Positions 43,093 through 51,523 of a stretch of 64,000 bases of DNA are shown one piece after another. Under the pieces are notes generated by a model, which ran no database searches, was not told the origin of the DNA, and worked only from the letters and a program-made list of their open reading frames with translations. The position numbers were made by a program, and so were the translations under genes. Numbering within the stretch: the first letter of the stretch is position 1; each line of letters begins with the position of its first letter. The stretch comes from Clostridia bacterium (GTDB lineage Bacteria > Bacillota > Clostridia > Oscillospirales > Acutalibacteraceae), in NCBI GenBank assembly GCA_017516745.1, contig JAFXBF010000005.1, forward strand, positions 30,358 to 94,357, given 5' to 3'.

Positions 43093-44200
43093 AACTGTCC
43101 GTTCCTTGGTCTGTGTTCTTGTTGCCGTGTCTATGCTGTTTTCGTTTTCCGCTTCGGCTGTTGATAACTTACAAACTTTGTCAAACGAAATCGGTTTCTT
43201 TGAGCTTATTGTTGATTTTTTTGAAGCGGTTTTCGCAAAGCTTTATGAGCTTTTCAAGCCGGGATTTACTTATATAGACGTTGAAGATTATACAACCGAG
43301 CTTTTTGAAATACCCGGGCTGGACGATGACTTTGTTCCGCAGGGTATCTGCTTTGTTGAAAGTTTAAATTCCTTTGCCGTCAGCGGTTATTCTTCAGCCG
43401 GCGGTGAGGGGGACGAAAGCCTTTCGAGAATTTATCTTATTAATAACGAAACAAAAGCCGTTAAAAAACTTCTGCTTATTTGTCCCGACGGCACGGGCTT
43501 TGATTACCACGCAGGCGGCATTGCTTCAAACGGCAGCGATGTATGGGTTGCTTCGGGTGGCAGCGAGAAAAAAGGCGGCTACGCCTACCACATAACGGCT
43601 GATGTGCTTGCTCAGGCGGAAGACGGTGCAAAGGTCCGGTTTGACGGCAGGTTTCAGACCGAGGCCAAGGCTTCCTATATGTACTGTGACGGCAAAATGC
43701 TGTGGATAGGCGAGTTTTACAACAAGGATAACCTCGTAAATCCCGAACACTCCTACGGCAAAAATTCAGCCATCTGCTGCGGTTATGAATTACCCGTTAA
43801 TGTTGATTATACGGCAGAACAACAAATCGTGCCCGATGTTGTGCTTTCAATTCCCGACCAGGTACAGGGTATGTCTTTTACCGATAACGGTGAGGTTGTT
43901 TTCAGCACTTCCTACGGCAGACGCAACAACTCCGTAATGCATATTTATTCCGATTATAAATCATGGAAAACCGATACCGCAGAGGTCTTCGGAACAAAGG
44001 ATATTCCGCTTTATATAGCCGATAGTGACAGCCGTATAACCAAAATCACAATGCCGACACTTATGGAAGCGTTTGATTATTACAACGGCAAGCTTTACCT
44101 GATTTTTGAATCAGGCGCCCAAAAATATTCCGATGCACGCCGTGTTATTAAAACCGTGTGGGAAACGGATATAAATGCTGTAATCGGTACGGTAAAATAA
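43085..44200 (+). CDS. Secreted protein with propeller-like repeats
   Basis: Function unknown. A signal peptide is clear: MSKTVRSLVCVLVAVSMLFSFSASA with cleavage likely after ASA near residue 25. The mature part has beta-rich blocks typical of propeller folds, such as DDDFVPQGICFVESLNSFAVSGY, HAGGIASNGSDVWVASGG, YCDGKMLWIGEFYN and VQGMSFTDNGEVVFSTSYG. It is coupled to the YgjV-like gene. Length is 371 residues. No catalytic motif was seen. Confidence 0.75.
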   Translation: MSKTVRSLVCVLVAVSMLFSFSASAVDNLQTLSNEIGFFELIVDFFEAVFAKLYELFKPGFTYIDVEDYTTELFEIPGLDDDFVPQGICFVESLNSFAVSGYSSAGGEGDESLSRIYLINNETKAVKKLLLICPDGTGFDYHAGGIASNGSDVWVASGGSEKKGGYAYHITADVLAQAEDGAKVRFDGRFQTEAKASYMYCDGKMLWIGEFYNKDNLVNPEHSYGKNSAICCGYELPVNVDYTAEQQIVPDVVLSIPDQVQGMSFTDNGEVVFSTSYGRRNNSVMHIYSDYKSWKTDTAEVFGTKDIPLYIADSDSRITKITMPTLMEAFDYYNGKLYLIFESGAQKYSDARRVIKTVWETDINAVIGTVK

Positions 44201-44216
44201 ATATAACGGTGATTTT

Positions 44217-44405
44217 ATGTTTTATGAATTATCCCATAAAAATCTTGGCTATACTCACACGGCACGCCTTGAAAACGGTGTAACAATAACCTGCTATGAA
44301 GACGGCACGGCCGAAGGCAACGACGGCAGAAAATACCGTGTTGTCACTCACCTTGACGAGGATGAAGATGTTGTTGTGGACGGCTGGGAGCCTGTAGAAG
44401 AATAA
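44217..44405 (+). CDS. 62-residue acidic protein
   Basis: Not recognised. A short acidic protein (ELSHKNLGYTHTARL, then DEDEDVVVDGWEPVEE) with a hairpin-like beta pattern and no cysteine, membrane segment or known motif. It lies 16 bases after the secreted-protein gene, and a terminator follows directly, which supports its being a real last gene of that operon. Confidence 0.65.
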   Translation: MFYELSHKNLGYTHTARLENGVTITCYEDGTAEGNDGRKYRVVTHLDEDEDVVVDGWEPVEE

Positions 44406-44410
44406 ATTTG

Positions 44411-44445
44411 AAAGCTGCTTTGCTGATACGGTAAAGCGGCTTTTT
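44411..44445 (+). terminator. Intrinsic terminator
   Basis: AAAGCTGCTTT at 44411-44421 pairs with AAAGCGGCTTT at 44433-44443 (one G-T pair), followed by T residues. Confidence 0.85.
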
Positions 44446-44490
44446 ATGTAGCACGATTTTGAATTTTAAGTTAATTTTCTGTACGGAATA

Positions 44491-44520
44491 TTGACCTTTT
44501 TGTTTTTGTGCTGTTATTAT
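44491..44520 (+). promoter_or_regulatory. Promoter for the DNA alkylation repair operon
   Basis: TTGACC at 44491-44496 and TATTAT at 44515-44520, 18 bases apart, lie 38 bases before the start codon. Confidence 0.55.
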
Positions 44521-44558
44521 AAAAATATAATAAAATGTGAAAAGGGCAGTAAACGCAA

Positions 44559-45233
44559 ATGAACGTAACAGAAAATTTACTCAAACGTCAGGATACGGAA
44601 TATAAAGCCTTTCACTCAAAGCTTATGCCGACGGTTGACGAAAACAGGGTAATAGGCATCAGAATGCCTGTGCTCCGAAAATTTGCGAAAGAGCTGTCGG
44701 ATGAACAGGCAAAAGAGTTTATGCAGGGCTTGCCTCACTTCTATTATGAGGAAAACAACCTCCACGCATTTTTAATTGAGCGGATAGGGGATTATGACGA
44801 GTGTATAAAGGCTGTAAACGCTTTTTTGCCCTTTGTTGATAACTGGGCTACCTGCGATTCACTCAGACCGAAGGCGTTTAAAAAGCATCTGCCCGAATTG
44901 CTTGAGCAGATAAAAATATGGATATCCTCAAAAGAAACATACACCGTGCGTTTCGGTCTGGAAATGCTGATGTGTTATTATCTCGACGAAGCGTTCAAGC
45001 CCGAATACCTCACCCTTGCCGCAGGCGTGAAAAGCGAAGAATACTATGTCAATATGATGCTTGCATGGTTTTTTGCAACAGCCCTTGCCAAGCAATACGA
45101 TTCAACAATTACTTTTATCGAAAACAATATACTTGATATTTGGGTACACAACAAAACGATACAAAAGGCTGTTGAAAGCTACAGAATTACCGATGAACAA
45201 AAGGTGTATCTCAAAACACTGAAAAGGGGATAA
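44559..45233 (+). CDS. AlkD-like DNA alkylation repair protein
   Basis: AlkD-family proteins are HEAT-repeat glycosylases or DNA binders acting on alkylated bases. GIRMPVLRKFAKEL near the N-terminus, HFYYEENNLHAFLIERIGDYDEC, FVDNWATCDSLRPKAFKKH and VRFGLEMLMCYYLDE match the family pattern. WATCD corresponds to the conserved Trp/Asp region. Length is 224 residues. Glycosylase activity is not assured, since several family members lack it. Confidence 0.85.
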   Translation: MNVTENLLKRQDTEYKAFHSKLMPTVDENRVIGIRMPVLRKFAKELSDEQAKEFMQGLPHFYYEENNLHAFLIERIGDYDECIKAVNAFLPFVDNWATCDSLRPKAFKKHLPELLEQIKIWISSKETYTVRFGLEMLMCYYLDEAFKPEYLTLAAGVKSEEYYVNMMLAWFFATALAKQYDSTITFIENNILDIWVHNKTIQKAVESYRITDEQKVYLKTLKRG

Positions 45234-45237
45234 GACG

Positions 45238-46179
45238 ATGAGATTTTATGACGATGAATTAAAGAATTTACAACAGAAAATTCAAAGGCGAGGCTATCTG
45301 GATTCAAAGCTCAACGAGCTGCGCAGGCGTGAAAAAGAGCTTGCACCGACCGTCGGTCAGCTGCTTGCCGCCAAGATAAACGAGCAGAGCGACGTTGATC
45401 GCCTCGAGGGCAGAAGCCTCTCTGCGTTTTTCTTTAAGGCTGCAGGCAAGATGGATGAAAAGCTTGACAAGGAGCGCCGGGAAGCCTATGCCGCCGCAGT
45501 AAAGTATGATGCTGCCGTGCGTGAACTTGAAGCAGTAAAGGCGGATATAGTGAAATTTTCGTCCGAAAGAAGAGGTCTTGACGGCTGTGAGGACGAGTAT
45601 TACCGTCTGCTTGCAGAAAAAGCTCAGGCTGTAAAAGTCTCGGACGTTGCAGGTGCCGAGGAAATTCTCAGCGCAGAGGAACGCCTTGCTTCTTTTGAAG
45701 CAAAGGAAAAGGAACTGCGTGAAGCGGTTAACGAAGGCGAAAGAGCAGTGCAAATAATCAAAAAAATTAATGCACAGCTTAAGGATGCCGAGGGCTGGGG
45801 AACTGTGGATTTGTTCGGCGGCGGTCTGATTTCCGACCTTGCAAAGCACAGCGCACTTGACGAGGCACAGGAACTGATTGAACAGCTTCAGGTACAGCTC
45901 GGCAGGTTCAATACAGAGCTTGCGGATGTTGATATCAGTGCCGATATGCAGATAAAAATCAAGGGCTTTTTGAGGTTTGCAGACTATTTCTTCGACGGAA
46001 TTTTTGCCGATTGGACAGTCCTCGGAAAAATTAAGGATGCAAAGGAAAGAGTGGACGAAACCAACGCACAGGTTACCGAAATTTTGAATAATCTCAATTC
46101 AATACTTTCAAACCTTTGCTCGGAAAAAGCAAAGGTTAAAAACAGAATAGATGAACTTGTTTTAAACGCAAAACTATAA
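45238..46179 (+). CDS. Coiled-coil protein of unknown function
   Basis: The 313-residue product is dominated by heptad-like helices (LNELRRREKELAPTVGQLL, LEAVKADIVKFSSERRGL, AKEKELREAVNEGERAVQI, LIEQLQVQLGRFNTEL), broken near residue 185 by a Gly-rich loop (VDLFGGGLISDLAK). It has no signal peptide or membrane segment. It lies four bases after the AlkD-like gene and before a GNAT gene. I do not recognise it. Confidence 0.72.
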   Translation: MRFYDDELKNLQQKIQRRGYLDSKLNELRRREKELAPTVGQLLAAKINEQSDVDRLEGRSLSAFFFKAAGKMDEKLDKERREAYAAAVKYDAAVRELEAVKADIVKFSSERRGLDGCEDEYYRLLAEKAQAVKVSDVAGAEEILSAEERLASFEAKEKELREAVNEGERAVQIIKKINAQLKDAEGWGTVDLFGGGLISDLAKHSALDEAQELIEQLQVQLGRFNTELADVDISADMQIKIKGFLRFADYFFDGIFADWTVLGKIKDAKERVDETNAQVTEILNNLNSILSNLCSEKAKVKNRIDELVLNAKL

Positions 46180-46192
46180 TAAAGGATAAACA

Positions 46193-46645
46193 ATGAATTA
46201 CAGTATAGAAAAAATTACAACAGAAAATTACAATCGCTTTGAGGATATGGTGTATTGGCGTGTGAATTCGGTTGAACGCACACCCGTTTGTACGCCTGTT
46301 TCCGATGTAGTGAAAAAAGAACTTAAAAACAAGGATTTTTATGTCTATGCCGTTGAGGTTGACAACCGCTTTGTCGGGTGGATATCGCTTACATATATTC
46401 CGAAAATCGGCATATGGGGCGGTCACGGCCATATTTTTGTGGATGAACTGTGGGTACAGCCCGATTACCGTGGAAAAGGCTTGGCAAAAGCGCTTATGAA
46501 AAAAGCCGATGAACTGAAAGAAAAATATAACGCAACAGGTATCAGGCTTTATGTAAACGTCAACAACCCCACAGCAAAGGGTTTGTACGAAGCCTGCGGC
46601 TATGTTGAGGACGGACAGGCGTATTTTATGGAGAAAACCAAATGA
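46193..46645 (+). CDS. GNAT family N-acetyltransferase
   Basis: The acetyl-CoA motif reads VDELWVQPDYRGKGLAKALMKKA, and the C-terminal part reads VNVNNPTAKGLYEACGYVEDG. The length of 150 residues is normal. AAAGGAT precedes the ATG. It overlaps the following P-loop gene by four bases (ATGA), so the two are co-translated. The substrate is unknown. Confidence 0.88.
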   Translation: MNYSIEKITTENYNRFEDMVYWRVNSVERTPVCTPVSDVVKKELKNKDFYVYAVEVDNRFVGWISLTYIPKIGIWGGHGHIFVDELWVQPDYRGKGLAKALMKKADELKEKYNATGIRLYVNVNNPTAKGLYEACGYVEDGQAYFMEKTK

Positions 46646-47136
46646 AAACATTATATTTAATCGGCGGAACAATGGGTGTCGGAAAAACAACAGTCTGCCA
46701 ACAGCTTAAAAAGGAACTGAATAACAGCGTGTTTCTCGACGGCGACTGGTGCTGGGATTCTTCACCTTTTCAGGTAACGGAAGAAACCAAGGCAATGGTA
46801 ACGGATAATATATGCCATCTTCTCAATAATTTTATCCGTTGTTCAGCCTATGAAAATATCATTTTCTGCTGGGTTATGCACGAGCAGTCTATTATTGATT
46901 CAATGCTCAAAAGACTTTATTTGGGTAATATTAACGTAAAATGCATTTCTTTGGTTTGTGATGAAAATACACTCCGTTCAAGACTTGGCAAGGATATCGA
47001 AGCAGGAATACGTACACCCGATGTGCTCGACAGAAGCCTTGCAAGGCTTGATAAGCATGGCTCACTTAACACCGTAAAAATCCACACAGACGGAAAAACG
47101 GTGAACGAAATCGCCGATGAAATAATACAACGTTAA
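46642..47136 (+). CDS. P-loop ATPase/kinase-like protein
   Basis: Walker A GTMGVGKTTVCQQL lies at residues 9-22. FLDGDWCWDSSPF then recalls nucleoside or shikimate kinases, and LRSRLGKDIEAGIRTPDVLDRSLARLDKH is a lid-like Arg-rich segment. Length is 164 residues. It probably phosphorylates a small molecule, which is not identified. Translation is coupled to the upstream GNAT gene. Confidence 0.82.
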   Translation: MKTLYLIGGTMGVGKTTVCQQLKKELNNSVFLDGDWCWDSSPFQVTEETKAMVTDNICHLLNNFIRCSAYENIIFCWVMHEQSIIDSMLKRLYLGNINVKCISLVCDENTLRSRLGKDIEAGIRTPDVLDRSLARLDKHGSLNTVKIHTDGKTVNEIADEIIQR

Positions 47137-47149
47137 TGTTGTATTATTT
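47124..47149 (+). terminator. Intrinsic terminator overlapping the kinase stop
   Basis: AATACAAC at 47124-47131 pairs with GTTGTATT at 47138-47145; a T-rich tail follows. The stop codon lies in the loop. Confidence 0.68.
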
Positions 47150-47151
47150 CA

Positions 47152-47229
47152 GTAGGGGCAATTCACTTTCTTACCCGAAATCTACCAACATATCACTTTT
47201 ACAGCGGTCGATTCGTGAATCGACCCTAC
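47152..47229. repeat. Short element with inverted ends
   Basis: GTAGGGGCAATTCAC at 47152-47166 and the reverse complement of 47215-47229 agree at 13 of 15 positions. The right end also forms its own hairpin (GGTCGATTC/GAATCGACC, 47207-47226). The size and form suggest a dispersed REP- or MITE-like intergenic repeat. Confidence 0.5.
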
Positions 47230-47369
47230 GATGGATATTGTTTTTATCACGATAAGAAAAACAGGGGAGATTGTACGTTTTTAGCGTTGTTGACCGTAAA
47301 ATCGCTCCGTGGGGCGAAGAAGAAAAAATATATATGCAGTTATTGTAAAAACAAACGGAGTTGAACAAA

Positions 47370-48494
47370 ATGAAGAATAAAACTAAAAGCAAGAAAAAAT
47401 CTTGGCAGAAATACATAAGCCTAATTGTCTTTATGCTTATGGGTGCGGTTTTGGGCTATGCATTAGTTGCGTACGCTGACAGTTTTGGTACGGCAAGTCC
47501 TTTTATCGGTCTTTTTTTGTGGCTGATGCTGTTTGTTGCCTTTTTTGTTCATATCATTGTTCACGAAGCCGGACACCTTATTTTCGGCTTGCTTTCGGGC
47601 TATAAATTCAGCTCGTTCCGTATCTTTAACTTTATGTGGGTAAAGGAAAACGAAAAAACCGTATTTAAGCGCTTGAAAATTGCAGGTATGGCAGGACAGT
47701 GCCTTATGTCACCGCCTGATATTGTCAACGGCAGTTTTCCCGTTGTGCTTTTTAATCTCGGCGGTGTTATTATGAATATTGCCGCATCGCTTGTTTTTCT
47801 TGTGCTTGTCTTTGCGTTTAAAAGCTGGGCTTATGTTTCGCTGGCTTTGCTTGTTTTTGTTTTGGTAGGCTTTGTATCGGCATTGATGAACGGTATACCA
47901 ATGAATACGGGTGACGTGAATAACGACGGCTATAATGCGTTTTCGCTGTCCGGTAACACAGCTGCTATGCGTTCGTTTTGGGTGCAGTTGAAGGTGAACG
48001 AAAAGCTTACAAAAGGTGTACGGGTCAAGGATATGCCTGCCGAATGGTTTGAAGCACCCGATGATGAAGCTATGAAAAACGGTATGGCTGCCGTTATGGG
48101 TGTTTTTGCCGCAAACCGTTTAATGGATGAGCAGAAATTTGAAGAAGCGGACAGCCTGATGGCACACATTCTTGAAATTGACAGCGGTATCACGCCTTTG
48201 CACAGGAATTTAACCCTGTGTGACCGTGCCTATGTTGAAATGATAGGTGAGAACAGAAAAGCCGTTTTGGATGAGTTGCTCACAAAAGAACTTTTGGTTT
48301 TTATTAAGAAAATGAAAAAGTTTCCTACGGTATTGCGAACGGAATATGTATATTCGCTTCTTGTGCTCAAAGATGTGAATAAGGCGGAAAAGATTAAAAA
48401 GCTTTTTGATAAGGTGGCGCTTACATACCCGTATCCGCAGGATATTCAGTCCGAAAGGGAGCTTATGGAAATTGCCGAAAAGAAAGCTGTCTGA
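47370..48494 (+). CDS. M50 (site-2 protease-like) membrane metallopeptidase
   Basis: A predicted intramembrane zinc protease. HEAGH is at residues 65-69 inside the second hydrophobic segment, and further segments follow at about 125-175. The second metal-site region may be MNGIPMNTGDVNNDGYNAF, since family members have N-x2-P/D-G-x-D there. The C-terminal 190 residues are soluble and helical. I chose the ATG at 47370, 11 bases after CGGAG. Length is 374 residues. The target is unknown. Confidence 0.8.
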   Translation: MKNKTKSKKKSWQKYISLIVFMLMGAVLGYALVAYADSFGTASPFIGLFLWLMLFVAFFVHIIVHEAGHLIFGLLSGYKFSSFRIFNFMWVKENEKTVFKRLKIAGMAGQCLMSPPDIVNGSFPVVLFNLGGVIMNIAASLVFLVLVFAFKSWAYVSLALLVFVLVGFVSALMNGIPMNTGDVNNDGYNAFSLSGNTAAMRSFWVQLKVNEKLTKGVRVKDMPAEWFEAPDDEAMKNGMAAVMGVFAANRLMDEQKFEEADSLMAHILEIDSGITPLHRNLTLCDRAYVEMIGENRKAVLDELLTKELLVFIKKMKKFPTVLRTEYVYSLLVLKDVNKAEKIKKLFDKVALTYPYPQDIQSERELMEIAEKKAV

Positions 48495-48498
48495 ATTT

Positions 48499-48534
48499 TG
48501 CACCGGTGTCTGTTGAGCCATCGGTGCATTTTTT
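48499..48534 (+). terminator. Intrinsic terminator after the M50 protease
   Basis: TGCACCG at 48499-48505 pairs with CGGTGCA at 48522-48528, followed by six T. Confidence 0.82.
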
Positions 48535-48561
48535 ATGAATTTTTTTGTTCTGATAAAAAAC

Positions 48562-48611
48562 GAGCAAACAAGAGCAAACGGGAGCATTTCGGAGATAAAC
48601 GGAGCATATCA
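48562..48611. repeat. Five phased 10-bp repeats upstream of potABCD
   Basis: Units beginning GAG occur at 48562, 48572, 48582, 48592 and 48602: GAGCAAACAA, GAGCAAACGG, GAGCATTTCG, GAGATAAACG, GAGCATATCA. A sixth, weaker unit may begin at 48552. The 10-base period places each unit on the same helix face. The array ends about 50 bases before the operon promoter, so it may be a regulator-binding array or bent DNA. Confidence 0.68.
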
Positions 48612-48663
48612 AAAATCGCCTCGGGTTTGCGCTGATTTTTTGCGAAAAAATTTTAAAAAATTG

Positions 48664-48692
48664 TTGACATTTGCCGTTTTTCGCTCTATATT
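48664..48692 (+). promoter_or_regulatory. Promoter of the potABCD operon
   Basis: A perfect TTGACA at 48664-48669 and TATATT at 48687-48692 are separated by 17 bases. The potA start follows 64 bases later. Confidence 0.75.
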
Positions 48693-48756
48693 TATGTTAA
48701 TTTCTATATTAAATAATCTTAATAAAATAAGGATTTTTCAGAGAGGGGCTGCATAA

Positions 48757-49881
48757 TTGGAAAACAACGTTATCATTGATCTGAAAAATATATCCGTTTC
48801 TTACGACGGAGAACCAATACTTAAAGACTTGAATCTCTACATCCGTGATAAGGAGTTTATTACCTTTCTCGGTCCTTCGGGCTGCGGTAAAACAACAACC
48901 CTGCGTGTAATTGCAGGCTTTATCGAGCCGGATGGCGGAGATGTCATTTTCTATAATAAACGAATTAATGGTGTACCTCCGCATAAAAGGCAGGTTAACA
49001 CCGTTTTTCAGCGTTATGCGCTTTTTCCTCACCTTAACGTTTATGAGAATATTGCTTTCGGTCTCAGACTCAGAAAGGTCAGCAACAAGGAAATCAAGCA
49101 GACCGTTACAGATATGCTTGCTCTTGTAAATCTCAAGGGCTTTGAAAAGCGCAATATCCAGTCGCTTTCGGGCGGCCAGCAGCAGCGTGTTGCAATTGCC
49201 CGTGCCCTTGCTGTCAAGCCTAAAGTTCTTCTTCTTGACGAGCCTCTTGGTGCTCTTGACCTCAAACTGCGTAAGGATATGCAGATTGAGCTTAAGAATA
49301 TTCAGCAGCGTCTGGGTATCACATTTATTTACGTTACACACGACCAGGAAGAGGCTCTTTCAATGTCCGATACGGTTGTTGTTATGGACAACGGTGTAAT
49401 TCAGCAGATTGGCACACCTCTCGATATCTATAACGAACCTAAAAACGCTTTTGTTGCGGATTTCATAGGTGAGAGTAATATTCTCGACGGTGTTATGATT
49501 GACGACTGCCTTGCAGAGTTTTCGGGTCACCGCTTTGAGTGCCTTGATAAAGGCTTCGGCAAAAACGAGGCGGTTGACGTTGTTGTCCGTCCCGAGGATG
49601 TTGATGTTGTCGAGCCTGAAAAGGGAATGCTGTGCGGTGTTGTTACTTCCGTTACCTTCAAGGGTGTTCATTTTGAAATTATTGTCGATATCGGCGGCTT
49701 CAAGTGGATGATTCAGACTACCGACTATCAGCCTGAGGGTGCAAAAATCGGTCTTTATATCGAGCCCGATGCAATTCACATTATGAAAAAGTCCGCATAT
49801 TCAGGCCTTTACGGCGATTACAGCTCCTTCAGCGAAGAGTTTGACGAGCTTTCCGACCCCGAGGAGGTGGAGGAGGAATGA
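48757..49881 (+). CDS. potA: Spermidine/putrescine ABC transporter ATPase
   Basis: The ATPase of polyamine uptake. Walker [13 protein letters not shown] near residue 40, Q-loop [13 protein letters not shown], signature [16 protein letters not shown], Walker [17 protein letters not shown] and the H-loop [10 protein letters not shown] are all present. A C-terminal TOBE-like domain follows ([14 protein letters not shown]), then an acidic tail. The start is TTG at 48757, after GAGAGGGG. Length is 374 residues. The stop overlaps potB by four bases. Confidence 0.95.
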   Translation: MENNVIIDLKNISVSYDGEPILKDLNLYIRDKEFITFLGPSGCGKTTTLRVIAGFIEPDGGDVIFYNKRINGVPPHKRQVNTVFQRYALFPHLNVYENIAFGLRLRKVSNKEIKQTVTDMLALVNLKGFEKRNIQSLSGGQQQRVAIARALAVKPKVLLLDEPLGALDLKLRKDMQIELKNIQQRLGITFIYVTHDQEEALSMSDTVVVMDNGVIQQIGTPLDIYNEPKNAFVADFIGESNILDGVMIDDCLAEFSGHRFECLDKGFGKNEAVDVVVRPEDVDVVEPEKGMLCGVVTSVTFKGVHFEIIVDIGGFKWMIQTTDYQPEGAKIGLYIEPDAIHIMKKSAYSGLYGDYSSFSEEFDELSDPEEVEEE

Positions 49882-50696
49882 GCAGCCGTTCACTTAAAGC
49901 AAAGCTTGTTGCTTCCCCCTATATTGTCTGGTCGGCCATTTTCGTAATCGCTCCGCTTATTTTCGTTGCCTACTATGCATTTACCGATTCAAGCGGTGCT
50001 TTTACGCTTGAGAATATTTCGGAGCTGAGTAAATACACAACTACCTTCCTGCGTTCAATATGGTTTGGTATTGTCGCCACAATAATCTGCCTGATTATTG
50101 CCTTTCCGCTTGCCTATTTCATTTCGCAGAAAACGGAAAAGGTACAGCGTACACTTGTGCTTCTCGTTATGCTTCCGATGTGGATGAGCTTTCTTATCCG
50201 TACTTATTCATGGATGGCTCTTTTACAGGATACGGGTATCATCAATTCGTTCCTTGTTAAAATCGGTATCGACCCCGTGCATATGATTAACACACAGGGT
50301 GCGGTTATCCTCGGTATGGTTTACAATTTCCTCCCCTTTATGATAACGCCGATTTATTCCGTTATGGCAAAGCTTGACCACAGTATGATTGAAGCCTGTC
50401 AGGATCTTGGCGGCAACCGCCTTACCTGTGTGCGTCGCTGCATAATTCCGATGAGTATGCCGGGCGTTGTTTCGGGCATTACTATGGTTTTTGTCCCGTC
50501 TGTCAGTACCTTCTATATCTCACAGAAGCTCGGCGGCGGCTCATTCGACCTTATAGGCGACGTTATCGAAAGACAGTTCCAGCAGTCCTATAACTATAAT
50601 CTCGGTGCGGCGATTTCCTTCGTGCTGATGATTCTTATCCTTATCTGTATGGCGGTTATGAACCGCTTTACGGGCGACGAGGAGATGGCGATATGA
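49878..50696 (+). CDS. potB: Spermidine/putrescine ABC transporter permease PotB
   Basis: The first permease of the polyamine transporter, with about six membrane segments and the EAA-type loop [25 protein letters not shown] that contacts the ATPase. [14 protein letters not shown] in the middle is typical for PotB. Length is 272 residues. It overlaps potA and potC by four bases each, a tightly coupled unit. Confidence 0.94.
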   Translation: MSSRSLKAKLVASPYIVWSAIFVIAPLIFVAYYAFTDSSGAFTLENISELSKYTTTFLRSIWFGIVATIICLIIAFPLAYFISQKTEKVQRTLVLLVMLPMWMSFLIRTYSWMALLQDTGIINSFLVKIGIDPVHMINTQGAVILGMVYNFLPFMITPIYSVMAKLDHSMIEACQDLGGNRLTCVRRCIIPMSMPGVVSGITMVFVPSVSTFYISQKLGGGSFDLIGDVIERQFQQSYNYNLGAAISFVLMILILICMAVMNRFTGDEEMAI

Positions 50697-51499
50697 AAAC
50701 AGCTTCAAGAATTTATATTGCTCTCGTCTTCCTCTTCCTCTATGCTCCGATTTTCGTTCTTATACTGTTTTCGTTTAACTCAACAAGCAGCACAAGTGTT
50801 TTTTCGGGCTTTTCGCTTGAATGGTATAAGGCAATCCTTGAAGACGAAGCTACGCTCAAATCGCTTTACAATACGGTTATTCTCGCCGTTACCTCATCTC
50901 TTACGGCAACCGTACTCGGTACTGCGGCGGCAGTCGGTATAGACCGCTTCAAAAAAGGCCCTGCCCGTTCGGGTGTTATGGCTGTTACGAATATCCCGAT
51001 GATGAATCCCGAAATCGTTACGGGTATTTCAATGATGCTGCTTTTTGTTTTCGTCGGCAGACTTATAAATACGGATTCGGTGCTTGGCTTCGGTACCTTG
51101 CTTATTGCTCATGTTACCTTCAGCCTGCCCTATGTAATCCTCAACGTTCTGCCAAAACTCAGGCAGACCGACCGCAACCTTGCCGAAGCGGCGCAGGATT
51201 TGGGCTGTAAGCCCGTTGCGGCATTCTTCAAGGTTGTTCTTCCCTCGATTATGCCCGGTATCTTAACGGGTATGATTATGGCGTTCACTCTGTCGCTTGA
51301 CGATTTCATAATCAGCTATTTTACAAGCGGTCCCGGCTTCCAGACGCTTCCCATAGCCATTTTCTCAATGACCAAGAAGCGTGTAAAGCCCGATATGTAT
51401 GCTCTTTCCGCTCTCATCTTTGTGAGCATTCTTGTTCTTCTTATTCTCTATAATCTTGCCCAGGCAAAGAGTGAGGATAAAACGAAGAAAAAGAAATAA
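50693..51499 (+). CDS. potC: Spermidine/putrescine ABC transporter permease PotC
   Basis: The second permease, with the EAA loop EAAQDLGCKPVAAFFKVVLPSIMPGI and the PotC-typical SLDDFIISYFTSGPG segment. About six hydrophobic segments and a Lys-rich C-terminal tail are visible. Length is 268 residues. Confidence 0.94.
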   Translation: MKTASRIYIALVFLFLYAPIFVLILFSFNSTSSTSVFSGFSLEWYKAILEDEATLKSLYNTVILAVTSSLTATVLGTAAAVGIDRFKKGPARSGVMAVTNIPMMNPEIVTGISMMLLFVFVGRLINTDSVLGFGTLLIAHVTFSLPYVILNVLPKLRQTDRNLAEAAQDLGCKPVAAFFKVVLPSIMPGILTGMIMAFTLSLDDFIISYFTSGPGFQTLPIAIFSMTKKRVKPDMYALSALIFVSILVLLILYNLAQAKSEDKTKKKK

Positions 51500-51523
51500 T
51501 CCTTCCGAAAGGAGTTGCATATT

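Noticed and set aside
48562-48611. A CRISPR array
   Set aside because: The 10-base units are directly adjacent with no spacers, so this is not a CRISPR.
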